From Paraphaeosphaeria minitans (lineage: Eukaryota; Ascomycota; Dothideomycetes; Pleosporales; Didymosphaeriaceae), in the NCBI GenBank assembly GCA_015832175.1, contig WJXW01000005.1:248001-312000 (forward strand): a DNA stretch of 64,000 bases. Direction: 5' to 3'. The notes below the pieces were generated by a model, which saw nothing but the letters and a program-made list of their open reading frames with translations, made no database searches and had not been told where the DNA came from. Below, in pieces: positions 35,180-46,648 of this stretch (the stretch's first letter is position 1; every line of letters begins with the position of its first letter). The position numbers and the translations under genes were made by a program.

Positions 35180-35641
35180 GTAGGTACCTAGGTAGTCGCG
35201 CTGTTCCAGCCCCTGCCCACGATGTATATATTCGGAGTATAGACTGATGGGTCGTATGTAAGTGTGACGGATTCTGCCCTTAAAGATTTGGAGCTCGGTT
35301 GAGAAAGTTTATATCTGAAGATGTATCAAATGGACCAGGTGTCCGCATCCGTCCGTACAATACCTATGGTACTGAAGAGATGACGTCATTCATTAATTGA
35401 GGAGCTCGTGCACCTTGAACACAGGAGCCCGATCCGAGTCCCTGTGAAAATTCTTCGCACAAAGATTGGACCAATATAGAGTTATATCTTCACACAGTTG
35501 GATCGGGTTACACGTGGTATTGTCAGGTACCTACCTACCTAGGTACGGTAGGTAGGGGACTTGGCGGGTGGGTGGGGCCTTCGTGACGTGACTCCACAGA
35601 ACTACCATCGTCCTCCATCTCGAAACCAACTTCATGCATCA
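35180..35641. promoter_or_regulatory. Spacer with CCTAGG-centred palindromic tracts
   Basis: TAGGTAGGTACCTAGGTAG lies right at the sirtuin stop (35177-35195). A longer GGTACCTACCTACCTAGGTA tract follows at 35526-35545. It separates the sirtuin from the Zn2Cys6 gene and is probably that gene's promoter. Confidence 0.5.
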
Positions 35642-37303
35642 ATGCCGCCTCAGAAGACGCCACGTCGGGTAGGTAAGCTTTCTTCACAGTGTTCAGAGCC
35701 TCTAGTGATACATGCTCATCCGCGCCCAGACCCAGTGTGTGGGACGTGCCGTAAAAAATGTCGAAAATGCGATAGGACGAAACCTGAATGCAAGAGATGT
35801 ATCTCTCAAGGCTTGGTCTGCGAAGGTTATCCCTTGAACATCAAGATGTATGGTATGGAGGGAGGGAGCCTGCGAAAGTCACGACCTCGAGCACGACGAG
35901 AAAACGCCCCCACAACAGTCACAACTCTACAAGCATCCAAAGCAGCACCTCAATCGGGACCGGCACCGGCACCGGCAAAAGTCACAGAAATAGTCACAAC
36001 AGCGTCTCCAGACGAAGTAGCGCCGACATCAGAATCTTCTTGGGGCACTGAGTTACCCGTGCCTGCGGAATATGGAGCTGGTCTGCCGCTATCCACATCT
36101 AATCTAAAGCTTAGAAATGATGATGACATTCAAGAACTGTGGTTGTATTGTAAGTGCTCTAAAAATATTTCAACTCACCTACTAACGTTAAAGACAGATG
36201 AGAATGTGGTGTGTCCAAAACTTTCCGTCACCTCGGAGAGCACACCTGATCCATTCAAAACGTACATCCTCCCACTGGCTCTTCAAGATGTCGGGTTGCT
36301 AAAAGCCGTGTTGGGTCTCACAGCCTGCCACTTGGCTACCCAACAGCCAACACCTAACCGCCGACTGAACACAGCTGCGTTAGAGTACCGTGTCGCTGCT
36401 TTACAGTCTTTGAGTGCACTGCTACTGAAGGAAGAATGCTTAGGCCTGAGCGAAGCTGAAGAAGAAATTGCTTTGGCTATTGTTCTAATGCTTGTACTTC
36501 ACGACACATTTGAGTGCGGCAGATCGAATCATGGAGCTCATTTAAATGGCGTAGCTTTTCTGTGCTCCCGTTTTGCGGAGCGCTCCAGTACGCCGAGCCC
36601 GAGCCAAATGTTTTTGGTAACTTCTCTGACTTGGTTTGATCTACTGCGCGGCTTCAGCGGAGCTGAGAAGCTTGCATTCCCACAAGGAGTTCGCCGCTTC
36701 GTTGCAGATTCGGCAGAGTCTACTATAAACTCTTTGGTTGGATGCCCAGCTGAGGTGTTTCTCGCAGTCGGCGATACTCTTGCTCTCGGCAAGAACTATC
36801 TAGCACAAGAATTGGAAGAGAGAGATTTCCAGACATCTCTGGACAGTATTCTGCTACAACTACAGAACTGGGACCCTCTCGCTGGCCATTACTCCAACAC
36901 AGATCCTGAATGGACACATCTTGCAGAGGCCTACAGGCATATGGCAATCCTCCGCGTTCTTCGCTTTCCGGACCCTTTCGCCACGCCATGTAGCGACTCT
37001 CGCATACGTGCTTCGGTCGACGCGATCCTCGATGCGACGACTCTGATATCTCGACGCTCTCCCTACTTCAAACGACTACTATTTCCACTCTTCGTTGCCG
37101 GTGCCGAGACCGCCTCACCTCACCAGCAGCAATATGTCGTCATGTGCGTTGAAAATATCAAAAACATGACAGGAGTCACATATCACAGTGTCACAGAACT
37201 TCTTGAGAAGACTTGGAAAGACCGCAGGGCGTCCGATGGCTCACGGAACGTACCATGGCACGAATACGTATGTTTTCTTCGCATCATTATCCACGAATGC
37301 TAA
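35642..37303 (+). CDS. Zn2Cys6 transcription factor with fungal-specific regulatory domain
   Basis: Proposed exons 35642-35672, 35736-36149 and 36198-37303 give 516 residues. The binuclear zinc cluster is C12-x2-C15-x6-C22-x6-C29-x2-C32-x6-C39 (CGTCRKKCRKCDRTKPECKR then C); the first x6 contains an extra Cys. A basic Arg-rich linker follows. From LWLYYENVVCPKLS on, the sequence resembles the Fungal_trans_2 type regulatory domain: DPFKTYILPLALQDVGLLKA, LGLTACHLATQQP and HDTFECGRSNHGAHLNGVAF. Both introns are multiples of three (63 and 48 bp), so the unspliced frame is also open. The GTAAGT donor, CTAAC branch and homology across the second join favour splicing; the first intron is less certain. 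It is the nearest candidate regulator of the 37-50 kb genes. Confidence 0.85.
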   Translation: MPPQKTPRRVGKLSSQCSEPLVIHAHPRPDPVCGTCRKKCRKCDRTKPECKRCISQGLVCEGYPLNIKMYGMEGGSLRKSRPRARRENAPTTVTTLQASKAAPQSGPAPAPAKVTEIVTTASPDEVAPTSESSWGTELPVPAEYGAGLPLSTSNLKLRNDDDIQELWLYCKCSKNISTHLLTLKTDENVVCPKLSVTSESTPDPFKTYILPLALQDVGLLKAVLGLTACHLATQQPTPNRRLNTAALEYRVAALQSLSALLLKEECLGLSEAEEEIALAIVLMLVLHDTFECGRSNHGAHLNGVAFLCSRFAERSSTPSPSQMFLVTSLTWFDLLRGFSGAEKLAFPQGVRRFVADSAESTINSLVGCPAEVFLAVGDTLALGKNYLAQELEERDFQTSLDSILLQLQNWDPLAGHYSNTDPEWTHLAEAYRHMAILRVLRFPDPFATPCSDSRIRASVDAILDATTLISRRSPYFKRLLFPLFVAGAETASPHQQQYVVMCVENIKNMTGVTYHSVTELLEKTWKDRRASDGSRNVPWHEYVCFLRIIIHEC

Positions 37304-37473
37304 TGACAATAGACTTGTTCCAAACACCTTCCACGACAGCACGACTATCTCTTTTTTTGATACCCTTTCTTGAATGCACACAGCAACATCAACAACCACG
37401 GGCCGAACCATCATCAACATTACCTGACACTTCGGACTGTATCCGTTCTCCTGAAATAATGCCCTGAAGGCCT
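37304..37473. other. Short convergent spacer
   Basis: 170 bp between the Zn2Cys6 stop and the 3' end of the permease relic; nothing recognised. Confidence 0.4.
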
Positions 37474-39512
37474 TCACGATACCACACATAGCTCATGAAG
37501 CTCAGTCGCTACAAGTCCTGAATCGATCGTGTCACAGTCAATTTGCGGTCCCGTAAACTTGTGGCCCAACGAGATCCAGAGCGTCATGATGATGGTAAAG
37601 AGACCGACTATACTGACGCTCGTATAATTCATACTGTTCAACTCGACCGGAAGATGCGGTGGCATGCAAACGTACACTCCTAGGACAATGATCCACAGCA
37701 CGGAGACCGGTGCAAAGGTAGCCGACGCACCCGAGGCGTAGCCAACGTGACGGAAGCTTGTTCCTACCTTGAACCAAGAAAATGCCCTGTGGAATGACAT
37801 AAGAGATGTTGAGGAAGAGCACGGCCGACGTTACGATCGAGTTGAAAGCCATTCTGTAGATAGAAGAGAAGAGTCAGTCTACTGATGGCACGCAAGGCAA
37901 GGTGATCACGTACGTGGATGCGAAGTATAGGAGTCCGTGAAGACACACGAATACGAATGCGGCAGATGTAGTTCGCACTGGGAATTCTTTTCTTCGTCCA
38001 CGTGTGAGAAGTATCCAGAGCATGGTAGTCCACCCTATCGATTGGTCAGCAAGAAATGGCGCCTTTTCAGAGAGCTTTACATCTTGTGCAAAAGCCCAAG
38101 CTAATCTTCCGACAGTGAGAAATTGTAAGCAGACTGTCTCTGTTGGAATTGCAGGTAATCAGACGAACATTTTTAACCTACTGATATACGCAACGAGAAG
38201 CCAGACCGAGAGAATGGCAGTCGCTGTTGGACTCCCAGTGCTGGACTGATACTTAGCAGCCACTTAGGCGTTTATCGCATAGACTAACGCTTGGTAGATG
38301 ATTTCCAAACTTGGTAGTGGCGATGACGTGACAGCATCCAGATCGGTTATGCAGAACAGTAACGCAATGATGAGTGGCAAGCTTGATAACAGACCGACCC
38401 ATACGGTTACGCTCATAACCTGTGGCACCTGATGACCTGGTGAGGGCATTTCTTCGCTGATATGTATCGCTAATCACAGCAGAGATCCCTTCACAGTTGA
38501 ACGTGCGAGATACTTATCACCGTCGGTACCACCGTACGCATACATTGCGTTGCTGATCCCTAGCAGCCATGCCGTACTATACGACCAGCCGCTTGTATTG
38601 TATCCAGTGCTTGTAATAAACGATCCCAGTTGCGTGTGTTGTTTCATGGCCACCGTCGTGATGAACCAGATCACGCACCCAGTCAATGAAGCGTACAAGG
38701 TAATCTGAACCGTCTAAGGGATTCGCTTTGGGACACACGTACAACGGCAATGCTGGACGGATTAGCTTTGAAACCTTTTCATTTAGGTGGGTGAGGGCTT
38801 TACCAGTGATGAAGGCAATCGTGATATAAACCAGCCAGATGTGGTACGGTTGCGCGACAAATCCTGGGTGGAAGAATGCCGCAATACCAAGTGTGCTGAC
38901 TGCCGCCAGAGAAAAGCTTGAGCAGGTGACGAGACACCATGCCAATACAGGAAACCAGCCTGTTATATAAGCAGCGAACCGTCGAGTTTTGGGCGGTGCG
39001 AGGATGAAGCAGTAGTGGTATTGACCACCGGAAGACTGATTGGAAGTGCAGTCAGTATAACTTGGATCTCTACAAGATCCAACTCTCTAGCACTTACTGG
39101 ATACGCAGATGCCAGCTCACTGAGGCCAAGTGTGATGGTGTACTGCACAAAAAAAAGCTACAATGAGCCCAAAGATCACACTGTTTGGCCCACCATACTT
39201 CAGATTCTGCCCGAAACAGCTCTGCAAGATCGAAGTCAGCAGATAAATGCCATTTCTACTCTTTTTTCTGCTTACCAGGTACCCGACCCAAGAATTGGTT
39301 ATCGAGAAGCCCAAACCTAGCGTAGAAAGCCAGCTGAACTGGCGCTCCAAGACCGCCTCGTGGCCGTATCTTCTGAGTATCTCATCATCAATATTGGCAG
39401 TGGCCAATTTTTTCACTTCCTCAGTTCCTGCAGCGTTATAAGAGTCGACAGTGCCATCCTGGACTGTCACAGCTGACGCCGACTGGACCTTCTTGATATC
39501 ACTATCGAACAT
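37474..39512 (-). pseudogene. APC-family amino-acid/GABA/choline-type permease relic
   Basis: Minus-strand exons in several frames reassemble a 12-helix APC permease. Segments in order: RQFSWLSTLGLGFSITNSWV, SCFGQNLKYGGPNSVIFGLI, YTITLGLSELASAYPSSGGQ, TGWFPVLAWCLVTCSS, GWSYSTAWLLGISNAMYAYG, SEEMPSPGHQVPQVMSVTVW, FLTVGRLAWAFAQDGGLPCS, STTMAFNSIVTSAVLFLNIS and WIIVLGVYVCMPPHLPVELN. Splice sites explain most joins. At least three joins need one- or two-base indels: an A8 run at 39149-39156, a T4 run at 37988-37991, and about 37711-37722. The ATG at 39512 is kept. The family imports amino acids or quaternary amines across the plasma membrane; the substrate cannot be assigned. Confidence 0.78.
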
Positions 39513-40269
39513 GGCGTTGTTGAGTATATTCGCAACACTGGACAAGTGATATTGAAAACGGATGCACAGAACGAAGAATTAGTACAGTATATAGGAAGGA
39601 GCTCTACATAAACCACATAGGCGTTTTACCCCTTACTGCATACCTTGCGCATGCTGGTATGCCCTACAACACGTCTGTGTCCCATACGTATGGACCTGAC
39701 ACCTATTTTTTTAAGAAGCTACGTTATCAGCTGCGTTTGAACCCCGCACCCGAAAGCAGACTGTTAGATGGACCTGAAAAGCACCATTTTTGTTGCGATG
39801 CGTGCTCTGCATGAACGCAGATGTAACTTCCTCAACAATTGGACGCAGACTGCTTTCCACCAGGTAACTTAAGCACCAGATGACCTTTCACCAAGCAATT
39901 CCTCAATCAGCTATATTGCTTGGCTATATGAATTAGCATTGCGGAGGCGTACGACAGCATGCTGCAGAAGTAGAGACTCGGCCCACGGAAGCTACCATTT
40001 CTTTCCCGAAGAAATCTAGCGTGGTTGCCCGTTTTCCTCATAGCGGTTAGCGTAGATATTGGGACAAGCTGGCCAAACGTCTTGGTACAGTAAAGATCGG
40101 CGATGGCAATTCCAGCTTCCAGGTGCGCGCGTTGCTAGACTGACGTTACCTATCATCAGCTTGCGAAACCCACGACCGATGATATATTGAAACAGAACAG
40201 CGTAAAATTCAGAGTCTTTGAATGCACATGAGTTGAGTCGCACAACCACGACGTCATCGACTTATCAAC
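39513..40269. other. Intergenic region between permease relic and PhyH gene
   Basis: 757 bp, divergent. AT-richer than the first 30 kb. No ORF with recognisable content. Confidence 0.5.
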
Positions 40270-41302
40270 ATGCCCGGTACCATCAATGAGCTTCCCTCCG
40301 GCGTTCAATCTGTGGCTGCAGACGTTCCTCTTGACTACATCATTCGCTTGCTGAAGCGCGATGGAGGCGTCTTCATCAAGAACTTCGTATCGGAGGAAGA
40401 TGTCGAAAAAGCGTACAGCGAGTGCCGCGACCGCATCGACAACGACATGGAATGGGAAGGTGACTTTTTCCCGAGTGAGTATAGCACACCTGAAGAGAAA
40501 CTCGAAACACTGAACGCCATCAGAGGAGACACAGCGAGCGCCTGGTTTGATTGGACTGAGTCCGACATATACGAAGACACAGCTCATGCACCCTCTGTAT
40601 CGAGCAGTCTGTGACCACTTTCTTACAACAAGAAGCATGTTCTGGTGGGGCAACGAGAGAAAGGAGTCGGTATCGAAGCCTTACGTACATTCGGCTGTAG
40701 CCATGAGGATTGGGCCGGGTGGAAAAGCACAGCCGCTGCACCGAGACGATTACATCGCACACAATGTGCATACTGAAGTTTCGGAATGGGCCGATGCTCG
40801 AGATATGAACCGCGAGAGTGCTGTCGGCTGTTTCGTAGCAGGATGTAGAGTGACACCAGAAAATGGAGGGACGAATTTTATTCCCGGGAGTCATCTATGG
40901 CAAGTATTGCATTTCTGCCGGAAGTACCAACCTGCTTACCCAGGTCACAGGGGAAACGATCGCAAGGAACCACCAGACGTCAGGATGTGTATCCAAGCTG
41001 ACATGGAGAAAGGAGATGCATTCTTCATGCTGGCTTCTGCATTTCATGGCGGTGGAGCCAACATCACGAAGGATGAGCAACGTCTTGTCTTCGGAACTTT
41101 TGTGACACGAGGCTACCTCCGCCAGGAAGAGAACCAGTTCCTTGCTGTGCCTCCTGAAGTGGCGAGGCAGTACCCTCGAGACGTACTGGAATACCTCGGA
41201 TACTCTATCTCCGACCCGGCTTGTGGAACAGTCGACCAACTCGATCCGATATATGCACTCTATCCCGAGTGGAAAAAAGATGCCAAGTACAAAGATTTTT
41301 AG
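40270..41302 (+). CDS. PhyH-type Fe(II)/2-oxoglutarate dioxygenase
   Basis: Exons 40270-40474, 40524-40899 and 40951-41302 give 310 residues. The second intron (40900-40950) starts GCAAGT, a GC-AG intron; this is the only choice that keeps FIPGSHLWGNDRKEPPD. The jelly-roll iron site is complete: H141 and D143 in AQPLHRDDYIAHN, H226 in SAFHGGGANIT, with the 2-oxoglutarate side in DEQRLVFGTFVTRGYLR. Other family-like stretches are GVFIKNFVSEEDVEKAY and SPTYTKTQLMHPLYRAV. Phytanoyl-CoA dioxygenase-like enzymes in fungi hydroxylate or otherwise oxidise small molecules, often in secondary-metabolite or toxin-degrading clusters. The substrate is unknown. It sits between the permease relic and an SDR gene. 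Confidence 0.9.
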
Positions 41303-42193
41303 GTCACGGATAGTGTTTTGCAAAAGATCATTTGACGCCTATAATAAGTGTTTCACTCGCTAAACTAAACTAAATCCTTGCATGCAAATTACGGAAGGTA
41401 CCCAACATCAAATCTATGATTGGGGCTACTCTGACAATGTAAAATCTCGGTCTTCAGCCAGAATTCCGTATCCCGACGTTACATTGAAGGAATATCTTAG
41501 CATATCCATTTGGTTGAATGCACACTTTCCAAAGCTCCGAAGATTTCTCAATACACGCACAGAGTGCAGCCCAAGATCACAATTCCGACACAGAGTCTCC
41601 CGCAGCGATAATCACGTCTGTGAAGATCGCGCAAGCTTCTTACTATGGTTTTTAGGGACGATGATACGAGACATGACCGCAAACCCATACGTGTTTAACG
41701 CCAGGGTGATGTTCGCTGGAAGTGTTCCCCACTCAGACTTGGCGTGCAGTAAAACAGCTTGAAATATCGCTTATTTAACACTCTCATTTCACATTTACCG
41801 TATCCGCAGCCCGATTAGGCATTTTTTGCAGAGTAACTAGTGATGCCACTGCTGAATTGCTTGGGGCGTATCGCACTGAGTCTTTGCGATAAGGCGCCAC
41901 GAAAACCCCTCAAGCTGCATGCGTCAACTCTAGCCAAGAGGAGAAGTTTTCCCAGAGACATAGACCTCTCAAGGTATCTCATGTTTGTTCTTGTATTTTA
42001 GCACTTGGGCGGAGCCCCAGAGGGGCCTTGGACCTCATCGTTACAGGATTTAAGTGTGCAAATGTCCGGGTTACGTGGAGCTTCTTGACTTCTTGAGTTT
42101 CTTCAACTATCTAACTCGTAGCGTACTTCTTGGTACTCCTATAGATATAGAGAACACTCAGCTGAAGATATCGTATACATCCACGTCGCCATA
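41303..42193. other. Intergenic region
   Basis: 891 bp between two plus-strand genes; the ORF at 41382-41762 has no recognisable domain and poor coding character. Confidence 0.5.
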
Positions 42194-43138
42194 ATGACTC
42201 AAAATCACAACGGTCGTTCAAACGCTTCAATGGTGGAGCCTCGCAAAGTATACGACCTAGCAGGCTTGACTTCCATAGTAACCGGCTCGTCAAGGTGCGC
42301 AAGTCTCCTCGTGGCTTATTTGTAAGAACTCGCTAACTTTTTGTGTTCAGAGGAATCGGTGCCGGGATAGCACTTGAGCTTGCTCGTCGCGGCGCCAATG
42401 TTGTCGTCAACTATACCTCGGATAAGAGTAAAAATGCAGCAGAAAGCATCGTCAGCACCATTAAGGGCTGTGGATCGGGCGCACGTGCCATCGCGATTCA
42501 AGCGAATGTCGTTCTACCAGATGACCAGAAGAAGGTGGTTGAGGCAGCTCTAGAGCTGAGTGGAGATGAAGCCATAAACATTCTTGTTCACAATGCTGGA
42601 AATGGGGACGACTGCTATCTGCCTGAAATTACGGAAGACTTTTACAGCATGCAGACCGATCTCAATGTCAAAGGTATGCATCGCAACGACCACTTTCTGA
42701 AAGAAACATGCTGATGCAATTGTTCGCGCAGCGCCCATCTTCCTCACCCAGAAAGTCATTCCCCACATGCCCCGTGGCGGCCGCATCATCCTCATATCCT
42801 CATGTTCTGCACGCATGGGCGTCGCGCAGCACACTGTCTATGCAGCCAGCAAAGCTTCCAACGAATCTTTTGCGCGTGTTTGGGCTACGGAACTTGGTCA
42901 AAGCAAAGGCATCACAGTTAATTGCGTCAATCCTGGTCCAGTGGCTACGGATGGATACTTCGATAGCACCCAAGAGTTCATCGATGATTTAAAGCCCCTC
43001 GTAGACTCAACACCTGCGGAGGCACGAGTAGGAGAAGTGAGGGATATCGCGCCTATTGTGGGATTTTTGGCAAGCGAGGAGAGTAGGTGGGTGACGGGAA
43101 GCACTGTCAGTGCTTGTGGAGGGCTCCTCTTGTTCTGA
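42194..43138 (+). CDS. Classical short-chain dehydrogenase/reductase
   Basis: Exons 42194-42294, 42351-42673 and 42732-43138 give 276 residues. The Rossmann motif VTGSSRGIGAGIALELARRG is split by the first intron. The NAG motif (LVHNAGNGDDCYL) and the catalytic triad ISSCSARMGVAQHTVYAASK with Y178 and K182 follow; the Ser lies in the ISS/CSA segment. VNCVNPGPVATDGYF and the ending GSTVSACGGLLLF are typical of 3-oxoacyl-reductase-like SDRs. It is predicted cytosolic and NAD(P)H-dependent with an unknown substrate. A second in-frame ATG 12 codons downstream (MVEPRKVYDLAG) is an alternative start. It is next to the PhyH gene and probably in the same accessory group. Confidence 0.9.
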
Positions 43139-44858
43139 TGGCATTGTTACGGAACTCAAAATAACTAACCCAGACCAATCAAGCAATATAAAGTTATATT
43201 GGACCTGTCCCTGTGACTTGAACTGAGATCACATATCGCCACCGCCAGGATTGACTGTGAGATGTGTCGACCACAAGCATACTTTCATGGTCTTGATGTG
43301 CGTCCACTGCAAGAATGTTCCTTGCCCCCAGTATATGGTATCGAAGAGCCCGAAGGCGGTGAAAGCGGGCAGACTGACAGCTAGATCCTCCTCATTATAT
43401 CACGCCAAAAGCAAATTTGCTACTTTCCGAGATGAAGAAAAGAGTATCTCATCGGTATATGAGCTACATAACACACTGCACGACAGAGTGTACAATATAC
43501 TGAGCACCTGCAAGATCCGTCAACTTGCTTCACATTCGAAACGCACTCCTCGGACAGCCATTTCGATCAGTGAATTTCGACTAATTAATTTTCCGGTTCG
43601 ATCGCGGGACATGGTTCGATGTACTGTGTTCGAAGAAGCTTGTAGATCTCCGCGAGACCATCACCTTCTCTGTAGGCATCATTGGAAAATTTGAGCCAGG
43701 CAAATTAGCATGTGCGCTGAAGTAGGCTGCCCTTATGATCTTACTTTAAAGTCGTGTTACGTGTGTAACCCCAAATGTGCGCGATAGCATTACATTTTCG
43801 TTTTCGACCTTATGTGACGTTGATGACCGCTTTGCATAATTGAATTGATTCAGTCACATGATAGTACAACCTCGGGAGTCTGTCCATAGAAGTAGCACTG
43901 TCCGCTATTCATGCTGAAACATCGTTCTTCGGATTTTCGATCAAGTCCACAACCTTGATCCTGAATTGCGTCCGATATGTCTGTTGTCGCAGGTCTCGAG
44001 GCTACACGGGGTTCTGTGAGAGGAATATACCAAGTGGATGAGACGAGGTAGAAGCAGCCATAGTGAAGGCGTGGAAGCCCTATATCCTCGAATAATATCT
44101 CAAAACCCGCGGTCAACTGGCCTACTGTAAGATTTTTTCTCTGAGTCTTGTATCTGTAGTGGGCCAATTATTGCACGATACCAAATTCGGAGCCCGTCAA
44201 TGTTGGTACAAAGGTTCGCGCAGAAGGACAACTTGCTGAGCTCTTTGGAGGTACCATGCTGCGGGGCGACTCTCAAAGTGTGCATCTTAGTTGCTCCACT
44301 GAATGCAAATATCTGCAGGATCGGGAGACTGAGTGCGCACGACAAACTGACACGAAAGTTAGGTTAGGTTAACTCCTGCGATGCCTAGGCAAAGCGCTCA
44401 ATGGACCCAAAAAAAGATCTGCACTTGTACGGTAATCTTGGGTCAATGAATTTCTATGAACTAGCGGGAGAACAAGTGGACCAATACCTAGGTGGAGGTT
44501 GAAGACGAATGAGCCGATATTCTTAAGAGGTTATCCGAGCAGTCTCTACCTAATCCAAAGAGGCAATTCCCTCCACTCCGTACACGTTGGAGAGCATATA
44601 GACTGTAAATGCAGTGTCACGGAGCCGAGGCTTGTCGGTTAAACACGTATCATCATCCCAGATGTTGGGAAGGTCAAACTAGTGAGGGGCGGCTGCCTCG
44701 CCCACCCACGAAGTTCTTACGCATGACCTGGCATTGGAAGTCTACTGTCCACCTCGACGCTGGTTTGCACCTCATCAACGCGGAATCGACTTAATGCGTC
44801 AATTACAAGGCATCTTCTAGACAAACTCTCAAAAAGTTTCTCACTGTGCATTGTCAAC
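43139..44858. other. 1.7-kb gene-poor region
   Basis: Several short frames on both strands (for example 43251-43694 plus and 43850-44167 minus) have mixed composition, no recognisable domains and no sensible splice partners. A GGTTAGGTTAAC stretch occurs near 44363. No gene is supported. Confidence 0.45.
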
Positions 44859-45621
44859 ATGGGTTTAATCAACGATGTACCAAGCTATAAAGCGAGCATT
44901 CCGGAACTCAAGAGGACTCTCAGTGGTGTGTATGAATATCACAGGATGCTTAGAGGGGAGCTATACTATTCATTTGGCCCCGAGATGACCTGGGCAAGAC
45001 GCCGATGCGCAATCGCCTGCCGGAAATACAACGCTGCCGAGGATCCCACGCGAAGAGAACAGGTAGCGATGTGGAGAGAGTGTGTCAATGTCTAAAGTGC
45101 GGCTTCTGAACACCTACTGACCGTCGAACAGCATTTTGGGGAACACCGAACCATTGCCAGCACAGGTCGCCCTCCAAGAAGAAGACGATGCTCAGTTTGG
45201 CGGGGATCCCTGGGTCGAGGGCCCGGTCCGCATCGACTACGGAATCCACGTCACAGTGGGCCGGGATTCTTTCATTGGGCCCAATTTCATGGTCTTAGAT
45301 ACTTGCAAAGTGAGTATTGGTGCGCGCGTGTTAATAGGTCCAAACGTGTCCATCTACACTGCGACGCACCCCGTGGATCCAGCGATACGGCAAGGCATTG
45401 TTGGGCCAGAGATGGGCAAAGAGATACATATCGGAGAAGATTGCTGGATCGGCGGAGGGGCGTATATTTTGCCAGGTGTTACCATCGGGCGAGGCGTCAC
45501 GGTTGGGGCCGGATCGGTGGTCACAAAGAGTGTGGACCCATTCACTGTAGTTGCAGGCAATCCGGCCCGCGTTATAAAGAGATTGGAGAATAATTTCGAG
45601 AAAGGACACAGTAAACAGTAG
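44859..45621 (+). CDS. Sugar O-acetyltransferase, left-handed beta-helix (maltose acetyltransferase type)
   Basis: Exons 44859-45079 and 45132-45621 give 236 residues. The N-terminal Mac-type segment (ELKRTLSGVYEYHRMLRGEL, CRKYNAAEDPTRREQVAMWR) is followed after the splice by DILGNTEPLP. The hexapeptide-repeat domain has PVRIDYGIHVTVGRDSFIGP, the catalytic His region VSIYTATHPVDPA, EIHIGEDCWIGGGAYILPGV and TIGRGVTVGAGSVVTKSVDP, ending AGNPARVIKRLENN. These cytosolic trimeric enzymes transfer acetyl from acetyl-CoA to sugars or similar hydroxyls. The donor at GA|GTGTGT was chosen because it restores the conserved WRDI...TEPLP join. It may be a tailoring enzyme of the surrounding gene group. 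Confidence 0.9.
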
Positions 45622-46648
45622 AGCGTTTTAGCTAGGGATGCAATGTCATCTATGAGCTTAGATACCAAAATAACATTGCTCTGCTATATTCGTTCCTCGA
45701 GAGCTCACCTTGATTTGTGAGAAGAGCTTAGATCTTGTCGTATTGATATGTCATGAGTTTCACGCTCACCAAGAAGGGCGTTTTCGCTACGAATGGTCGG
45801 TGCTGGTTGAGTCCATGCGTTAGTACCGGTTCAAAGTCCTTAACCTGCCGTACATAAGCTCTCTGCACCAAGTATCCCATGACTCCCACGTCGCCAACGA
45901 CGCACACATTCCAAATGACGAGCTCTAACTCTCCCGGACTTCATGCGAGCTCCTCACCAGAGGCACCCGTGGCGATGGAAGAAGATACAATTGTAGCTTA
46001 AAGGGTGATCAGGCCGTCTTGGAAAACGCTCCTTCCCGACTCCAGCCGCGATGTCACAGCGATTAAAGAAACAATATAAGTGGTCAGTTGCTACTTGATG
46101 ATTTGAGATTTTATTTTTACTCACGCATGCGCAGCACAAGACGCAATCAGAACTCCTTCCCACTTCTACGTCTTCTAGGTTAGACCTAGAACAAGATATA
46201 TGCCTACGCCTCTGAAGACATAGAGAACTGCCCCAAAAATCGCATGAAGCGCGCAAAGCCCTCGAGCTGCCGAAAAGGGAGCCTCTCACTGCCGTTTGCA
46301 TGCCGGCAACCTATGGCAGAAACAAAGGCTATCTGCACAAGGAACGTAACGTCCATGCTCAATGGAATGTATAATGATATAAACGACAAGCACTGGACCA
46401 TCGATTCTCGTTCGTTGGCGGAGGGAAAGAGTAATAGAATTTGGCAAGTTGATTGACCAGCGACGCTGAGATTTGATTACCGATCGCCTATTTAAGGTGA
46501 CTGGCAATCGTTTCCTACAGATGCGATACTATTTTCAATAGCAATGCAGAATAAGTCCTCAAGTACGCTCGCGCAAGTTGTTCACAGGCAACTGACAACC
46601 CAATTGATGACGACAAGTATACCACCCAACTGAGTGCGGCACGGAGAC
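45622..46648. other. 1.0-kb region without a supported gene
   Basis: This lies beyond the truncated prolyl-4-hydroxylase-like gene. I looked here for the missing C-terminal exons on the minus strand and found no segment with the distal His/Lys motifs. Confidence 0.5.

Noticed and set aside
35642..36197. Unspliced reading of the Zn2Cys6 gene
   Set aside because: Both introns are multiples of three so the frame stays open, but strong donor/branch/acceptor signals and the restored WLYYENVVCP join favour splicing.
38714..38716. Apparent stop codon in the permease (reading VPKRIP-stop-TVQ)
   Set aside because: A 61-bp intron ending TTAG joins LNEK to TVQITLYASL in frame and fits the family better, so this is not counted as a lesion.
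39149..39156. Polypyrimidine/CAG acceptor explanation for the permease T8 shift
   Set aside because: The only phase-compatible donor (GTGATC, 39-bp intron) would delete a conserved membrane segment, so an indel is the better explanation.
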